Shown here: one piece after another, positions 25,329 through 34,035 of the stretch | Layout of the letters: each line of letters opens with the position of its first letter | How positions within the stretch are numbered: the first letter of the stretch is position 1 | DNA from: Bacteroidota bacterium | Lineage (GTDB): Bacteria > Bacteroidota > Bacteroidia > Bacteroidales > Paludibacteraceae | Reading direction: 5' to 3' | DNA length: 64,000 nucleotides | Assembly: GCA_021779195.1 (NCBI GenBank) | Contig: JAJYBB010000012.1 | Location: forward strand, 30,780-94,779 | The notes under the pieces: generated by a model | What the model was told of the DNA's origin: nothing | What the model saw: the letters and a program-made list of their open reading frames with translations, nothing else | Database searches by the model: none | Position numbers and translations under genes: made by a program

Positions 25329-26819
25329 ATGAAATTGAAAACCACAGCTAAAGCAGTAACTCTTTTATTTACCATAGTATTAATGGGTTGTTCAGGAGCC
25401 AAAACCTCCGATCAAGGTTATTCACGTGCTACAGGATGGAAATATAACGATAAAACCGGAACCGGTTTTTTAGTAAAGAAAAATTATGTATCGCAAGCAC
25501 CTACAGGGATGGTTGCAATCCAAGGCGGTTCATTTACCATTGGCGAAAAGGGTGATTTTCTGATCGAACAGCGAAATAATATGCCCCGTCGTATTACGGT
25601 TAGTTCCTTTTATATGGATCAATATGAAATTCGAAACATTGACTGGCGTGAATATACGAATTGGATGAAAGTGGTTTTTGGAAAAACAGCTCCTCAATTA
25701 GTAGCTAAAGCCCAGCCTAATGTTAAGGTTTGGCGCGAAGAACTTGCCTATAACGAACCATACCTCGAAAATTATTTTACGCATCCTGCTTACGACCAAT
25801 ATCCGGTTGTAGGAGTAACTTGGGAACAAGCTATGGATTATTGTCAATGGCGTACGGATAGGGTGAATGAATTGGCATTGGTTCGTGCCGGTATTATTTT
25901 GCCACCCGATTTTACTGCGCTCGAAAAACAAACCAACAATGACTCTATTGCGAATAGTTTTGTATTTAATACCCAAAAATATTTATTACAACCCAGCTAT
26001 CAACCTAAAAACGGGAAAAATCCTAAAAAGGATTTATACGGAAATATCCGGAAAGTGGATATGTCAGATGGTATTTTATATCCTCAATTCCGACTTCCGA
26101 CCGAGGCAGAATGGGAATTTGCAGCTTATGCAATCAAATCGAACAAAGATGGTATAGTGCCTGAAGGTAAAATTTATCCATGGTCAGGTTATCAAGTTCG
26201 AAATCCATCAAAACATGATTTGGGACAAATGGAAGCCAACTTTGTTAGAGGTCGGGGTGATATGATGGGTACATCCGGAAGTCTGAACGATAAGGCAACC
26301 ATTACGGCTCCTGTTGATTCGTATTTCCCCAACGATTTTGGACTTTACAACATGGCCGGAAACGTAAACGAATGGGTGTTGGATGTATATCGTTCAACTA
26401 CATTTGAAAATGTATCCGAATATAATTCATTTCGTGGGAATGAATACCTTACACCTATTGTGCAAAGTATTGATGCTGCCGGAAATAAAGTTTATAAAGT
26501 TGATTCACTCGGACGTATCGCGACTGAAGTGGCAAAAGGAGATGATATGCGCAATTACAAAGATGGAGATCGTATGTCGCAGCTTAATTATAGTTATACC
26601 GATTCTATCGGATTAGCTAATATGAAAAATCATCTGGCTGATCCTACAGATGTATTACGTCCGTTGATTACTGAAAAAACACGTGTTTATAAAGGAGGTT
26701 CATGGAAAGACCGCATTTATTGGTTGAATCCTTCTACCCGTCGTTATCTTGATCAGGACAAATCAGCAAATGATATTGGATTCCGATGTGCCATGAGTAT
26801 GACCGGAAGTAATAATTAA
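25329..26819 (+). CDS. gldJ: GldJ-like T9SS/gliding lipoprotein with formylglycine-generating-enzyme fold
   Basis: 496 residues from 25329. A longer frame from 25224 precedes a clear lipoprotein signal MKLKTTAKAVTLLFTIVLMGC and is rejected. The 'GWKYNDKTGTGF' N-terminal motif after the lipobox resembles GldJ. The body is an FGE-sulfatase-like domain: PTGMVAIQGGSFTIGE, SFYMDQYEIRNIDWREYTNW, RLPTEAEWEFAAYA, PNDFGLYNMAGNVNEWVLD, GGSWKDRIYWLNPSTRR and DIGFRC. GldJ and GldK both have this fold; the absence of porL/M/N next door argues for GldJ over GldK/PorK. It supports the T9SS used by the cargo proteins in this window. Closed by a terminator at 26840. Confidence 0.82.
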   Translation: MKLKTTAKAVTLLFTIVLMGCSGAKTSDQGYSRATGWKYNDKTGTGFLVKKNYVSQAPTGMVAIQGGSFTIGEKGDFLIEQRNNMPRRITVSSFYMDQYEIRNIDWREYTNWMKVVFGKTAPQLVAKAQPNVKVWREELAYNEPYLENYFTHPAYDQYPVVGVTWEQAMDYCQWRTDRVNELALVRAGIILPPDFTALEKQTNNDSIANSFVFNTQKYLLQPSYQPKNGKNPKKDLYGNIRKVDMSDGILYPQFRLPTEAEWEFAAYAIKSNKDGIVPEGKIYPWSGYQVRNPSKHDLGQMEANFVRGRGDMMGTSGSLNDKATITAPVDSYFPNDFGLYNMAGNVNEWVLDVYRSTTFENVSEYNSFRGNEYLTPIVQSIDAAGNKVYKVDSLGRIATEVAKGDDMRNYKDGDRMSQLNYSYTDSIGLANMKNHLADPTDVLRPLITEKTRVYKGGSWKDRIYWLNPSTRRYLDQDKSANDIGFRCAMSMTGSNN

Positions 26820-26839
26820 TTTCTTGCTATTTTTTTAAA

Positions 26840-26877
26840 AAAAAACACTGCATAAATGAATGAATGCAGTGTTTTTT
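26840..26877 (+). terminator. terminator after the gldJ-like gene
   Basis: A 14-bp perfect stem (26840-26853 AAAAAACACTGCAT with 26864-26877 ATGCAGTGTTTTTT) and a 10-base loop, ending in a T run. It begins 20 bp past the stop codon. Confidence 0.9.
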
Positions 26878-26900
26878 ATTTTTAAGATCTTTAAATTATC

Positions 26901-27082
26901 AATAATTTGTCATTTAATAGTGTTATCTATTGATAATCTAAGAAATAAATTTTAAAAATCTTCTGTCAATAAGACCAATCTTCAAAAAATCTTAACGCAA
27001 AGACGCAGCGTTTAAATAGCTATCTGATAGATCAGCAACCTTGCGACTTAACCTTCAACATATGTTTTTATAACGAACCACT
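26901..27082 (+). repeat. MITE-like repeat, copy A (182 bp, internally deleted)
   Basis: Shares with copies at 33080-33323 and 62172-62378 the core CTTAACGCAAAGACGCAGCG, then TTTAAATAGCTATCTGATAG and CAACCTTGCGACT, and the right end AACGAACCA. The left end (AATAATTTGT) has drifted. A 59-bp block present in copy B after TATCTGATAGATC is missing. It lies between the convergent gldJ-like and rnhA genes. Confidence 0.8.
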
Positions 27083-27090
27083 GAATTTTA

Positions 27091-27723
27091 TTATTTTCTT
27101 CCAAAATCTGCCGGAATTTCTCCCCAAACTTCGGTTTCCCACTTTAAAATCTGATTGCTGAATTCATTTTCGACAAGCCATTTTTCCGCACGTTGTATTA
27201 AATCGAAAATTACCGTATTTTGATCTGTTTGATCTAATTTTGTTTTAGATTTTTTGTTTTTTACCCAGGCAATGGCAGTACGACTATCAGTATATATGGG
27301 CAATTGACTATTTTGCTTTTTCATCAATGCCAGTCCATGAACAAGTGCTAAAAATTCACCTACATTGTTTGTCCCATGCAGGAAAGGACCTTGCCTAAAC
27401 ACTTCTTCTCCGGTACGTGTATAAACGCCACGATATTCCATTGTTCCTGGATTCCCACTGCAAGCTGCATCCACCGATAAACTTTCTATATCAGGATTGC
27501 CGTGCTTTTCGATTTGTGCGGTGGTGGGTTTGTGCGGCGGTGGGTTTTTGCCAATATAATTCCATGGTGGCGAAAGCAATGCTTCGCGTGCTTCGGCTTC
27601 AGAGTCAAATGCTTTGAATAATGCTCCTTCAAAACCATGAACTTGCTGTTTACACGCTTCCCATGAGCGGTATATACCCGGTTCTTTTCCTTCCCAAACA
27701 ACAAAAATCTTATTCTTTTTCAT
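27091..27723 (-). CDS. rnhA: ribonuclease H with N-terminal viroplasmin-type RNA/DNA-hybrid-binding domain
   Basis: 210 residues from the ATG at 27723 (an in-frame ATG at 27732 is possible). Residues ~1-48 are the hybrid-binding domain (KNKIFVVWEGKEPGIYRSWEACKQQVHGF). Residues ~70-210 are RNase HI: first Asp in LSVDAACSGNPGTMEYRG, Glu in TNNVGEFLALVHGL, Asp in IYTDSRTAIAWV and a final Asp in EIPADFGR. It removes RNA from RNA:DNA hybrids. This two-domain type is usual in Bacteroidota. It stands divergent from tRNA-Arg; MITE copy A begins 9 bp after its stop. Confidence 0.93.
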   Translation of the reverse strand: MKKNKIFVVWEGKEPGIYRSWEACKQQVHGFEGALFKAFDSEAEAREALLSPPWNYIGKNPPPHKPTTAQIEKHGNPDIESLSVDAACSGNPGTMEYRGVYTRTGEEVFRQGPFLHGTNNVGEFLALVHGLALMKKQNSQLPIYTDSRTAIAWVKNKKSKTKLDQTDQNTVIFDLIQRAEKWLVENEFSNQILKWETEVWGEIPADFGRK

Positions 27724-27764
27724 TGGCTTCAAATACTATATTTTTTAATTCAACTAAATTAAGG

Positions 27765-27795
27765 TTGCGTATGTCCTTGAAAAAACTTAATTTTG
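27765..27795 (+). promoter_or_regulatory. promoter of tRNA-Arg, TTG-N20-TAATTTTG
   Basis: TTG at 27765-27767, a 20-base spacer and TAATTTTG at 27788-27795. The tRNA 5' end is 13 bases after the box, a typical distance. Confidence 0.75.
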
Positions 27796-27808
27796 CAATA
27801 CGTTTTTA

Positions 27809-27880
27809 GCCCCCGTAGTTCAATGGATAGAACGAAAGTTTCCTAAACTTTAAATTCGGGTTCGATTCCCGGCGAGGGTA
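27809..27880 (+). tRNA. tRNA-Arg(CCU)
   Basis: Cloverleaf read by hand: acceptor 5' strand GCCCCCG (27809-27815), D-stem GTTC/GAAC, anticodon stem AAAGT/ACTTT with loop TTCCTAA (anticodon CCT, reads AGG), T-arm TCGGG-TTCGATT-CCCGG, acceptor 3' strand CGAGGGT and discriminator A27880. CCA is not encoded. Position 5 (C) faces A68, a mismatch in the acceptor stem; position 1 pairs G-U. Confidence 0.9.
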
Positions 27881-27976
27881 CTTTACAATTAATGATTTTT
27901 TCTTTAGATAATTGATTTGTTGTAAATTATCCTTTAGATGTAACTTTCAATCAATTAAACTTAGTAAATAAATAAT

Positions 27977-28261
27977 TTATTGAAGCAGTTCTTGTAATCT
28001 CATTATTCGACAATAACAAGTATTTCCATACTTTTTCACCATATTGACCCGTAAATTCAGAAGCATATTGCAATATCGTTCGGCAGCTCCTTTTTTGGCT
28101 TGTACGTCGGGATCGTTTAAGTTGTTTAGTGCCGTTGTTTCAACCATGTAAACGGTTTCGACTGTTTCAACAATTAAGTCAGGTTCGTACTTCTTCGAGT
28201 TGTTATCCCAATAGATAAGGTATTTCCCAACTATAAATACAATTATTTTATTGAATATCAA
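27977..28261 (-). pseudogene. remnant of a type III restriction enzyme (Res) C-terminal nuclease region
   Basis: 94 codons. Residues ~24-70 (KKYEPDLIVETVETVYMVET, then NLNDPDVQAKKGAAERYC) resemble the C-terminal PD-(D/E)xK nuclease region of type III restriction/helicase proteins, which usually reads YxPDF...ETK. Here the catalytic Lys is replaced by Thr (VETTA). The helicase domain is missing, the N-terminal residues are unrelated, and no Mod gene is near. It therefore looks like a decayed fragment, next to tRNA-Arg where transferred DNA often enters. It could still be expressed as a small protein, which is thought unlikely. Confidence 0.6.
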
Positions 28262-28337
28262 ATAATTAGTTCACTATATAATTTTTGTTATATACTGAGA
28301 AAGTTATGAGACATAATCTTTGTTAAATTGAGTAAGA

Positions 28338-28991
28338 TCAATTGACGATAATCCCATCTTTCATTTGAATCACCCTATCTGAAAGAGCTGCAAGTTCTTT
28401 ATCGTGTGTAACGATAACAATGGTTAGTCCAAATTTTGTTCGCAAATCAAATAACAGCTTATGAAGTTCATCTTTATTTTTCGAATCTAAGCTGCCCGAA
28501 GGTTCATCTGCTAAAATTAATTGAGGATCGTTAATGAGTGCTCGTGCAACGGCAACCCGTTGTTTTTCACCACCCGAAAGTTCGGCAGGTTTATGATCTT
28601 CACGGTCGGATAATTGAAGGTAGCTTAGTATTTCACGTGCTTTTTGCATGGTTTTTTTTGAATCTTTCCGGGCTATTAATGCCGGAATCATCACATTTTC
28701 TAAAGCGGTGAACTCAGGTAAAAGCTGATGAAACTGAAATATAAAGCCTATATGACTGTTTCGGAATTTCGCTAATTCCTGCTCATTTAGTTTGCTGAAA
28801 TCTATGCCATCGACTTTTAAATCGCCGCTATCTGGTTTATCCAAACTACCCAAAATTTGTAAAAATGTTGTTTTTCCAGCGCCACTTGGACCAACAATTG
28901 AAACAATTTCACCCTTATTAACGGAAAAATTAACTCCTTTGAGTACTTCCAAGGCACCAAAGCTTTTATGGATATTAGTTGCAATGATCAT
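28338..28991 (-). CDS. lolD: ABC transporter ATP-binding protein, LolD/MacB-like
   Basis: 217 residues. Walker [14 protein letters not shown]-loop [21 protein letters not shown], signature [15 protein letters not shown], Walker [13 protein letters not shown] and H-loop IVIVTHDKE are all present. Length and the '[16 protein letters not shown]' loop fit LolD, which powers lipoprotein release from the inner membrane. No LolC/E-like permease is adjacent; in Bacteroidota these are often encoded elsewhere. It follows tcdA 40 bp downstream, so they may form an operon. The specific substrate remains inference. Confidence 0.85.
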   Translation of the reverse strand: MIIATNIHKSFGALEVLKGVNFSVNKGEIVSIVGPSGAGKTTFLQILGSLDKPDSGDLKVDGIDFSKLNEQELAKFRNSHIGFIFQFHQLLPEFTALENVMIPALIARKDSKKTMQKAREILSYLQLSDREDHKPAELSGGEKQRVAVARALINDPQLILADEPSGSLDSKNKDELHKLLFDLRTKFGLTIVIVTHDKELAALSDRVIQMKDGIIVN

Positions 28992-29031
28992 TTTTTTAGT
29001 TGAAAAAGTAATAATTTAATAATGCGTTGAA

Positions 29032-29775
29032 TCAAGGTTGCTGAATTTCTTTATCCGGAATTTTTAGTAATTCCCTAATGATATATGATGTTAAAAAACA
29101 TCCAAACACAGCCGGTAAATATGAAATTGTTCCAGTGGTCGATTTTTTATATTTTTCACCATCTGTCGGTATAATAACTTTTTTGTTCACTATTTCTGAT
29201 GAAAAAACGACTGGTAATCCTTTGTGAATTCCCATCTTGTTAAGTCTTTGCCTCACAGTTTTAGCCAGCGCACAGGTGTGGGTTTTTGAAATGTCGGTAA
29301 TTCCAACCCTCGAAGGATCAAGCTTACCTCCGGAGCCCATCGATGAAATAATCGGGATGTTTTTTTCCAAACAGGTTTTAATTAAAAATACTTTGGGTGA
29401 AAGTGTATCAATGGCATCAATCACAAAATCGAATTTATTTTCAGTAAGCAAAGTTTCGGTATTTTGTTCATCAATCCAATCGTTGATCACGTTGAGTTGT
29501 AGTTGCGGATTAATTTGCAAAAGTCTTTCAGCCATTACTTCAGCTTTTGGTCGTAATAAGGTGTCATGCAACGCCACAATTTGCCGGTTGATATTGGTTT
29601 CGTTCACTATGTCTTTATCAGCAATCGTAATATGTCCGATACCGGCGCGAACGACCATTTCGGCTGCCATCCCGCCAACACCGCCTAATCCAACTACCAA
29701 TACCGAAGATTTTGTCAGCAAATCCATTCCGCTTTTGCCAATCATTAATTCGGTTCGCTGCATCCAGTTTTCCAT
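29032..29775 (-). CDS. tcdA: tRNA threonylcarbamoyladenosine dehydratase (ThiF/MoeB/E1-like)
   Basis: 247 residues from the ATG at 29775 (ENWMQRTELMIG), the family's usual start; an in-frame ATG at 29814 adds 13 residues. The nucleotide-binding motif VLVVGLGGVGGMAAEMVVRAGIG and the 'ADKDIVNETNINRQIVAL' and 'DAIDTLSPKVFLI' stretches are typical. It cyclises N6-threonylcarbamoyladenosine at position 37 of ANN-decoding tRNAs. A membrane-like C-terminal segment (SYLPAVFGCFLTSYIIRELL) is common in this family. It is divergent from the YgjP-like gene. Confidence 0.92.
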   Translation of the reverse strand: MENWMQRTELMIGKSGMDLLTKSSVLVVGLGGVGGMAAEMVVRAGIGHITIADKDIVNETNINRQIVALHDTLLRPKAEVMAERLLQINPQLQLNVINDWIDEQNTETLLTENKFDFVIDAIDTLSPKVFLIKTCLEKNIPIISSMGSGGKLDPSRVGITDISKTHTCALAKTVRQRLNKMGIHKGLPVVFSSEIVNKKVIIPTDGEKYKKSTTGTISYLPAVFGCFLTSYIIRELLKIPDKEIQQP

Positions 29776-29842
29776 TGCGTAATTATTTTTTGCAAAGTTA
29801 TTCGTTTTGGTCAAAATATCGGCATTTTTCGCAGTAAAAATG

Positions 29843-29850
29843 TATCTTTG
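29843..29850 (+). promoter_or_regulatory. candidate -7 box (TATCTTTG) of the YgjP-dgt operon
   Basis: TATCTTTG lies 24 bp upstream of the ATG at 29875. A TTTTTC run about 20 bp further upstream could be a weak -33 element. The box lies in the short divergent gap with tcdA. Confidence 0.6.
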
Positions 29851-29874
29851 TGTACGATTTGAAATTTGTTTTTT

Positions 29875-30591
29875 ATGGCTGAGATTTCAGGATTTGGTGA
29901 AATTGAATTTGTTCGAAGTGATCGTGCCAATAATATCCGTGTACGTATTTTTCAGGGTGGGTTGAAAGTTACGTTGCCTTCGAGAGCAACCGAAGATGAT
30001 GCTATTCAGTTTATCAGATCGGTGGAAGATAAAATTCGCCGGAAACAGGATAAAATTGAAAAAGGGCAGCAACGTCAGCAGCTGATTATCGATGAAAATA
30101 CGCAACTTAAAACCCTCACCTTTACTGTAAATGCTCAAAGTAGCGAACGTAAAAATATTTATTTTTTTCTGAAAAACAGTGTTTTAAAAATCGAATATCC
30201 GAAAGAAACCGATTGTACTCGAACGGAAATTCAAACCTATTTCTGGAACGGAATTGCTTATTTTTTAAGGAAGGAAGCTAAGCGTATTCTGCCTGAACGA
30301 ACCAGACAACTTGCTGAAAAGTTTGGATTTCATTTTAGATGCGTCAAAATTCAATCCAGCAAAAGCCGTTGGGGAAGCTGTTCGCGAGAAGGCAATATTA
30401 ATTTGTCATTTTATTTGTTATTGCTTCCGGCATATTTAGTTGATTACGTGATTCTTCATGAACTTTGTCATACTAAGGAAATGAATCATGGCGTTAATTT
30501 CTGGCATGGGCTCAATCGGGTAACCGAGCATAAAAGTGATGAGCTAAAAGCTGAATTAAAGAAATACACAATGCCAATTTTAAAATCTTAA
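29875..30591 (+). CDS. YgjP-like (DUF45) zinc metallopeptidase
   Basis: 238 residues from 29875; the frame also opens at 29866. The C-terminal domain has VKIQSSKSRWGSCSREGNINLSFYLLLLP and the zinc motif DYVILHELCHTKEMNHGVNFW, with the third ligand His in NHGVNFW. These are the standard marks of the DUF45/YgjP family of putative peptidases. No signal peptide is seen, so it is cytoplasmic. The gene ends 3 bp before dgt, so the two are co-translated. Its substrate is unknown. Confidence 0.9.
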   Translation: MAEISGFGEIEFVRSDRANNIRVRIFQGGLKVTLPSRATEDDAIQFIRSVEDKIRRKQDKIEKGQQRQQLIIDENTQLKTLTFTVNAQSSERKNIYFFLKNSVLKIEYPKETDCTRTEIQTYFWNGIAYFLRKEAKRILPERTRQLAEKFGFHFRCVKIQSSKSRWGSCSREGNINLSFYLLLLPAYLVDYVILHELCHTKEMNHGVNFWHGLNRVTEHKSDELKAELKKYTMPILKS

Positions 30592-30594
30592 ACA

Positions 30595-31917
30595 ATGAAT
30601 TGGGAACAACTTTTATCAACAAAGCGTTTCGGGTTAGAGTTTTATCATTATAAACACGACGATCGGAGTGAATTCCAACGTGATTATGACCGATTAATTT
30701 TTTCGGCTCCTTTCAGGCGTTTGCAAAATAAAACCCAGGTTTTTCCATTACCAGGAAGCGTTTTTGTACACAATCGACTGACACATAGTCTTGAAGTGGC
30801 TTCGGTAGGTCGGTCGCTTGGTGTTGAGGTTTCGCGGAAATTAAAGCAATTAAAAGAACTTGATTTTACTTATTTGGATGAAATTGGAGCAATTGTTGCA
30901 GCGGCTTGTTTAGCTCACGATTTAGGCAACCCGCCATTCGGACATTCAGGCGAAACGGCTATTGCTACTTTTTTTTCTGAAGGAAACGGATTGAAACTTA
31001 AACCATTGATGAGTAAAGAAGAATGGAAAGATTGTACATGTTTTGATGGAAATGCCAATGCATTTCGTTTGCTCACGCATCAGTTTAAAGGCCGTCGCCA
31101 TGGTGGTTTTGTAATGACATATAGTACGTTGGCAGCTGTGGTAAAATATCCTTACGCTGCCATTCATGCCGATCAAAACAAACAAAAATTCGGATTTTTT
31201 ATTTCTGAGAAAGATGATTTTACTCGTATAGCTAACGAGTTAGGAATTCCGAAATCAATTGTGAATACAGATCGGTATACCCGTTATCCGCTTGTTTATC
31301 TGGTAGAGGCGGCGGATGATATTTGTTATCAAATTATGGATATTGAGGATGCTCATAAACTTAAAATTCTTACCACTGAAGAGACTCAGAAACTTTTTTT
31401 TGCCTTTTTTGACGAGAATCGGAAACTACGTATTTCTCAGACTATGAATCTGGTAACTGATATTAATGAGCAGATTTCGTACTTGCGATCGGCTGTTATT
31501 GGGCAACTAATCGAAGCGTGTTCGACTGTTTTTGTGGAGAACGAAGATGCTATCTTGAAAGGTAGTTTTAACTCTACCTTGATGAAGCAATTACCCGATC
31601 GCCTATCAGAGGCTTACCGGGAATGCGAGAAAATTGCCTTTATGAAAATTTATCGTTCGTCCGAAGTCCTTGATGTTGAATTAGCCGGTTATAAAATTAT
31701 TCTCACCTTGCTGGAGCATTTAGTCGAAGCCGTGCTTCATCCCCAAAAAGCGTATTCGCAGCAGTTGCTTATGCGCATTCCCGAGCAATACGAAACCGAT
31801 AGTCCAACTCTTTACGGCAAAATAATGTCAATTCTCGATTACATTTCAGGCATGACGGATGTGTATGCGTTGGATTTTTATCGAAAAATCACAGGAATGA
31901 ATATACCGACTTTATAA
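30595..31917 (+). CDS. dgt: deoxyguanosine triphosphate triphosphohydrolase-like protein
   Basis: 440 residues. HD-domain motifs: the ligands H in FVHNRLTHSLEVASVGR, HD in AACLAHDLGNPPFGHSGE, and D in PLVYLVEAADDICYQIMD. FSAPFRRLQNKTQVFPL precedes the first motif as expected. It hydrolyses dGTP to deoxyguanosine and triphosphate and helps balance dNTP pools. It follows the YgjP-like gene by 3 bp. Confidence 0.93.
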   Translation: MNWEQLLSTKRFGLEFYHYKHDDRSEFQRDYDRLIFSAPFRRLQNKTQVFPLPGSVFVHNRLTHSLEVASVGRSLGVEVSRKLKQLKELDFTYLDEIGAIVAAACLAHDLGNPPFGHSGETAIATFFSEGNGLKLKPLMSKEEWKDCTCFDGNANAFRLLTHQFKGRRHGGFVMTYSTLAAVVKYPYAAIHADQNKQKFGFFISEKDDFTRIANELGIPKSIVNTDRYTRYPLVYLVEAADDICYQIMDIEDAHKLKILTTEETQKLFFAFFDENRKLRISQTMNLVTDINEQISYLRSAVIGQLIEACSTVFVENEDAILKGSFNSTLMKQLPDRLSEAYRECEKIAFMKIYRSSEVLDVELAGYKIILTLLEHLVEAVLHPQKAYSQQLLMRIPEQYETDSPTLYGKIMSILDYISGMTDVYALDFYRKITGMNIPTL

Positions 31918-32066
31918 AATTGCATTTCAATTCAATATCTTCAATCCTTCGATTTGTGAAGATAATCCATATTTTGTTCATCTACTATAATTTATTTAAT
32001 TCACAGAATTGCAATTTGATGCTTGTTGATGATAAATCAGAATTGTAGAATTTTTAATAAATATTT

Positions 32067-33053
32067 ATGTTTAAACAATTAGTGATAATTTCCGTATTGA
32101 TTGTATTTGTTGTGCAATTTTCAAGTGGAAAGAAAAATATACAACTTCTACAGGTACAAAATTTTAAAACTGAAGCTATAGGCTTTGGTTTAGTGAGATT
32201 TAGTGTGATCAATATGCGTAAAACTTTTGCACATAATTCTGAATTACTTTCTCAGGCAGTTATGGGAACTCCGGTAAAGATTTTGAAGGATTCAAACGAC
32301 TGGACTTTAATTCAAACACCGGATAAGTATATTGGTTGGGTTACCTCATTGTCGATAATCAGCATGAGTGCTGATCAAATGCAACATTGGAAACGTGCTG
32401 AAAGAATGATGTTTATTGCACAAGAAGGATCCGTTTATTCCGATACACTCAAAACAGGATATGTGAGCGACCTGGTTATGTCATCGATTGTTGTTCGTCT
32501 GAATGTTGAAAATAACTGGACAGAAGTCCAATTACCGGATGGAAGAAAAGGATTCACTGAAAATAAGCAACTTGTGTCTTTTAGTCAATGGGCAAAGCAA
32601 GTTAGTCCTGATGGCGAAAAATTAAGTTCATTGGCTCGGCAATTTATGGGTATTCCCTATTTATGGGGCGGTGCTTCAACTAAATTTTTCGATTGTAGTG
32701 GTTTTGTTAAAACACTTTATTTCATGCAGGGATTGATATTAGACAGAAATGCCTCAAGTCAGTTTTTACAAGGATTGCCGGTTGATATGGCACAGAAATT
32801 TTCTTATTTGAAGCAAGGTGATTTGTTGTTTTTTGGATATCTCTCCAAGGGGAAACCACATCCCACTCATGTAGGTATGTATATTGGAAATATGACTTTT
32901 ATACACGAATCTGATTGGGTGCATGTTAATAGTCTTGACCCTGATCAACCCGATTATAGTAAATATTATGTTGGAAGATTATTGGGAGTGCGTCGATTCA
33001 TTTTTATAGGAAATGAAAAATACAAAATAATTAATAACAATTGGTATTTTTAA
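32067..33053 (+). CDS. secreted NlpC/P60 cysteine peptidase with SH3-like domains
   Basis: 328 residues with a signal segment (VIISVLIVFVVQFSSG). Two bacterial SH3-like domains (~50-95 and ~110-165) precede the NlpC/P60 domain: Cys210 in KFFDCSGFVKTLYF, His268 in PTHVGMYIGNMTFIHES. IPYLWGGAS is the usual start of the domain. This layout matches gamma-D-glutamyl-diamino acid endopeptidases (YkfC/dipeptidyl peptidase VI type), which trim wall peptides. It opens the 32-44 kb peptidoglycan-salvage neighbourhood but is separated from the other genes by MITE copy B and is convergent with them. No clear promoter was seen upstream. Confidence 0.88.
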   Translation: MFKQLVIISVLIVFVVQFSSGKKNIQLLQVQNFKTEAIGFGLVRFSVINMRKTFAHNSELLSQAVMGTPVKILKDSNDWTLIQTPDKYIGWVTSLSIISMSADQMQHWKRAERMMFIAQEGSVYSDTLKTGYVSDLVMSSIVVRLNVENNWTEVQLPDGRKGFTENKQLVSFSQWAKQVSPDGEKLSSLARQFMGIPYLWGGASTKFFDCSGFVKTLYFMQGLILDRNASSQFLQGLPVDMAQKFSYLKQGDLLFFGYLSKGKPHPTHVGMYIGNMTFIHESDWVHVNSLDPDQPDYSKYYVGRLLGVRRFIFIGNEKYKIINNNWYF

Positions 33054-33079
33054 AATTTAAATATTACCCAATGTAATTC

Positions 33080-33323
33080 AATGGTTCGTTATAAAAATAT
33101 ATGGTGAACGCTATGTCGGAAGGTTGCTAAGTCACCAAGAAATACTATTGAGTTTTTCTCTTTCGTCTTTATCAAATTTTTATTAATGATCTATCAGATA
33201 GCTATTTATACGCTGCATCTTTGCGTTAAGATTTTTTGAAAATTGGTTTTTGTATTGATAGCAGATTTTCAAAATTTATTTCTTTGATTATCAATAGATA
33301 ATACTATTTTATAGCGAACTAAT
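33080..33323 (-). repeat. MITE-like repeat, copy B (244 bp, longest copy)
   Basis: Inverted relative to copies A and C. The ends AATGGTTCGTT (33080-33090) and AGCGAACTAAT (33313-33323) form terminal inverted repeats with 2-3 mismatches over 15 bp. Internal blocks CTTAACGCAAAG, TATCTGATAGATC and CAACCTTCCGAC are shared with the other copies. No reading frame is present. It fills the gap between the convergent NlpC/P60 and GNAT genes; 33324-33513 shows nothing else. Confidence 0.85.
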
Positions 33324-33513
33324 GAAGTTATAAATGGTAAAATAATGCTGAATGACCAGCCGAAATTGGGTATCGAAAAAGCTTCAATCGCGATTTATAT
33401 AATTCCCTTATCTACAAAAAACACTTTCTATTTGCTTTGACATCTGTTGAAAATGGTGATACTTAATATTTCGAATTGAATTATTAATCGTTCTTCGAAG
33501 ACTGCTAAATGGG

Positions 33514-34002
33514 TTAAATGGTCATGCTTAATTCCAAGTAAGGAAAAACCGGTTCGGTAAATCCGGCTGAACGATAAAGTTTTTTTCCTGCGACAGAGGT
33601 GTGCAGAGCCAATTTTGATACTCCGGCTAATCGTGCTTCTTCAATTAATTGTTTTAAGAGTAACGTTGAAATTCCTTGTTGACGTGCCGTTGGAACAGTG
33701 TACATGTTCAAAATATCGCCTTCAAAGTAAAATGAACAATTCAAATCGCCCGGAATCGTTCGTAAAACAATTGCGCCATAGGAAACAATTTCTTTTTTAT
33801 GCTCAGCAACTAAAGCGATAATACTTCCATTTTTGATGCCTTCATGAAAATATGCTGATAAAGCTGTTTTAAGATTTTCAACAACGTGCGTGTCTCTGTT
33901 TCCCTGCATTTCAGTCAGGTAATTAATACGATGAAAAATCATCAAGTCGATGTCTTTTTCAACTACTTTTTTTATTTCTAAATTCTGAAGATCAATTTTC
34001 AT
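33514..34002 (-). CDS. GNAT-family N-acetyltransferase
   Basis: 162 residues. The acetyl-CoA-binding signature MYTVPTARQQGISTLLLKQLIEEARLAG lies at ~105-130, with ALHTSVAGKKLYRSAGF following, and IIALVAEHKKEIVSYGAIV before it. It is the last of a four-gene minus-strand run (kinase, murQ, DUF1460, GNAT) with gaps of 32-34 bp. Its acetyl acceptor is unknown; context suggests a wall-derived metabolite but this is inference. Confidence 0.85.
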   Translation of the reverse strand: MKIDLQNLEIKKVVEKDIDLMIFHRINYLTEMQGNRDTHVVENLKTALSAYFHEGIKNGSIIALVAEHKKEIVSYGAIVLRTIPGDLNCSFYFEGDILNMYTVPTARQQGISTLLLKQLIEEARLAGVSKLALHTSVAGKKLYRSAGFTEPVFPYLELSMTI

Positions 34003-34035
34003 TTTAGCCTGATATTTAAGGGTATTGTTTGAATT

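Noticed and set aside
27881..28337. tRNA-Arg as an attachment site of an intact island
   Set aside because: No integrase and no repeat of the tRNA 3' end was found nearby; only the decayed restriction fragment remains.
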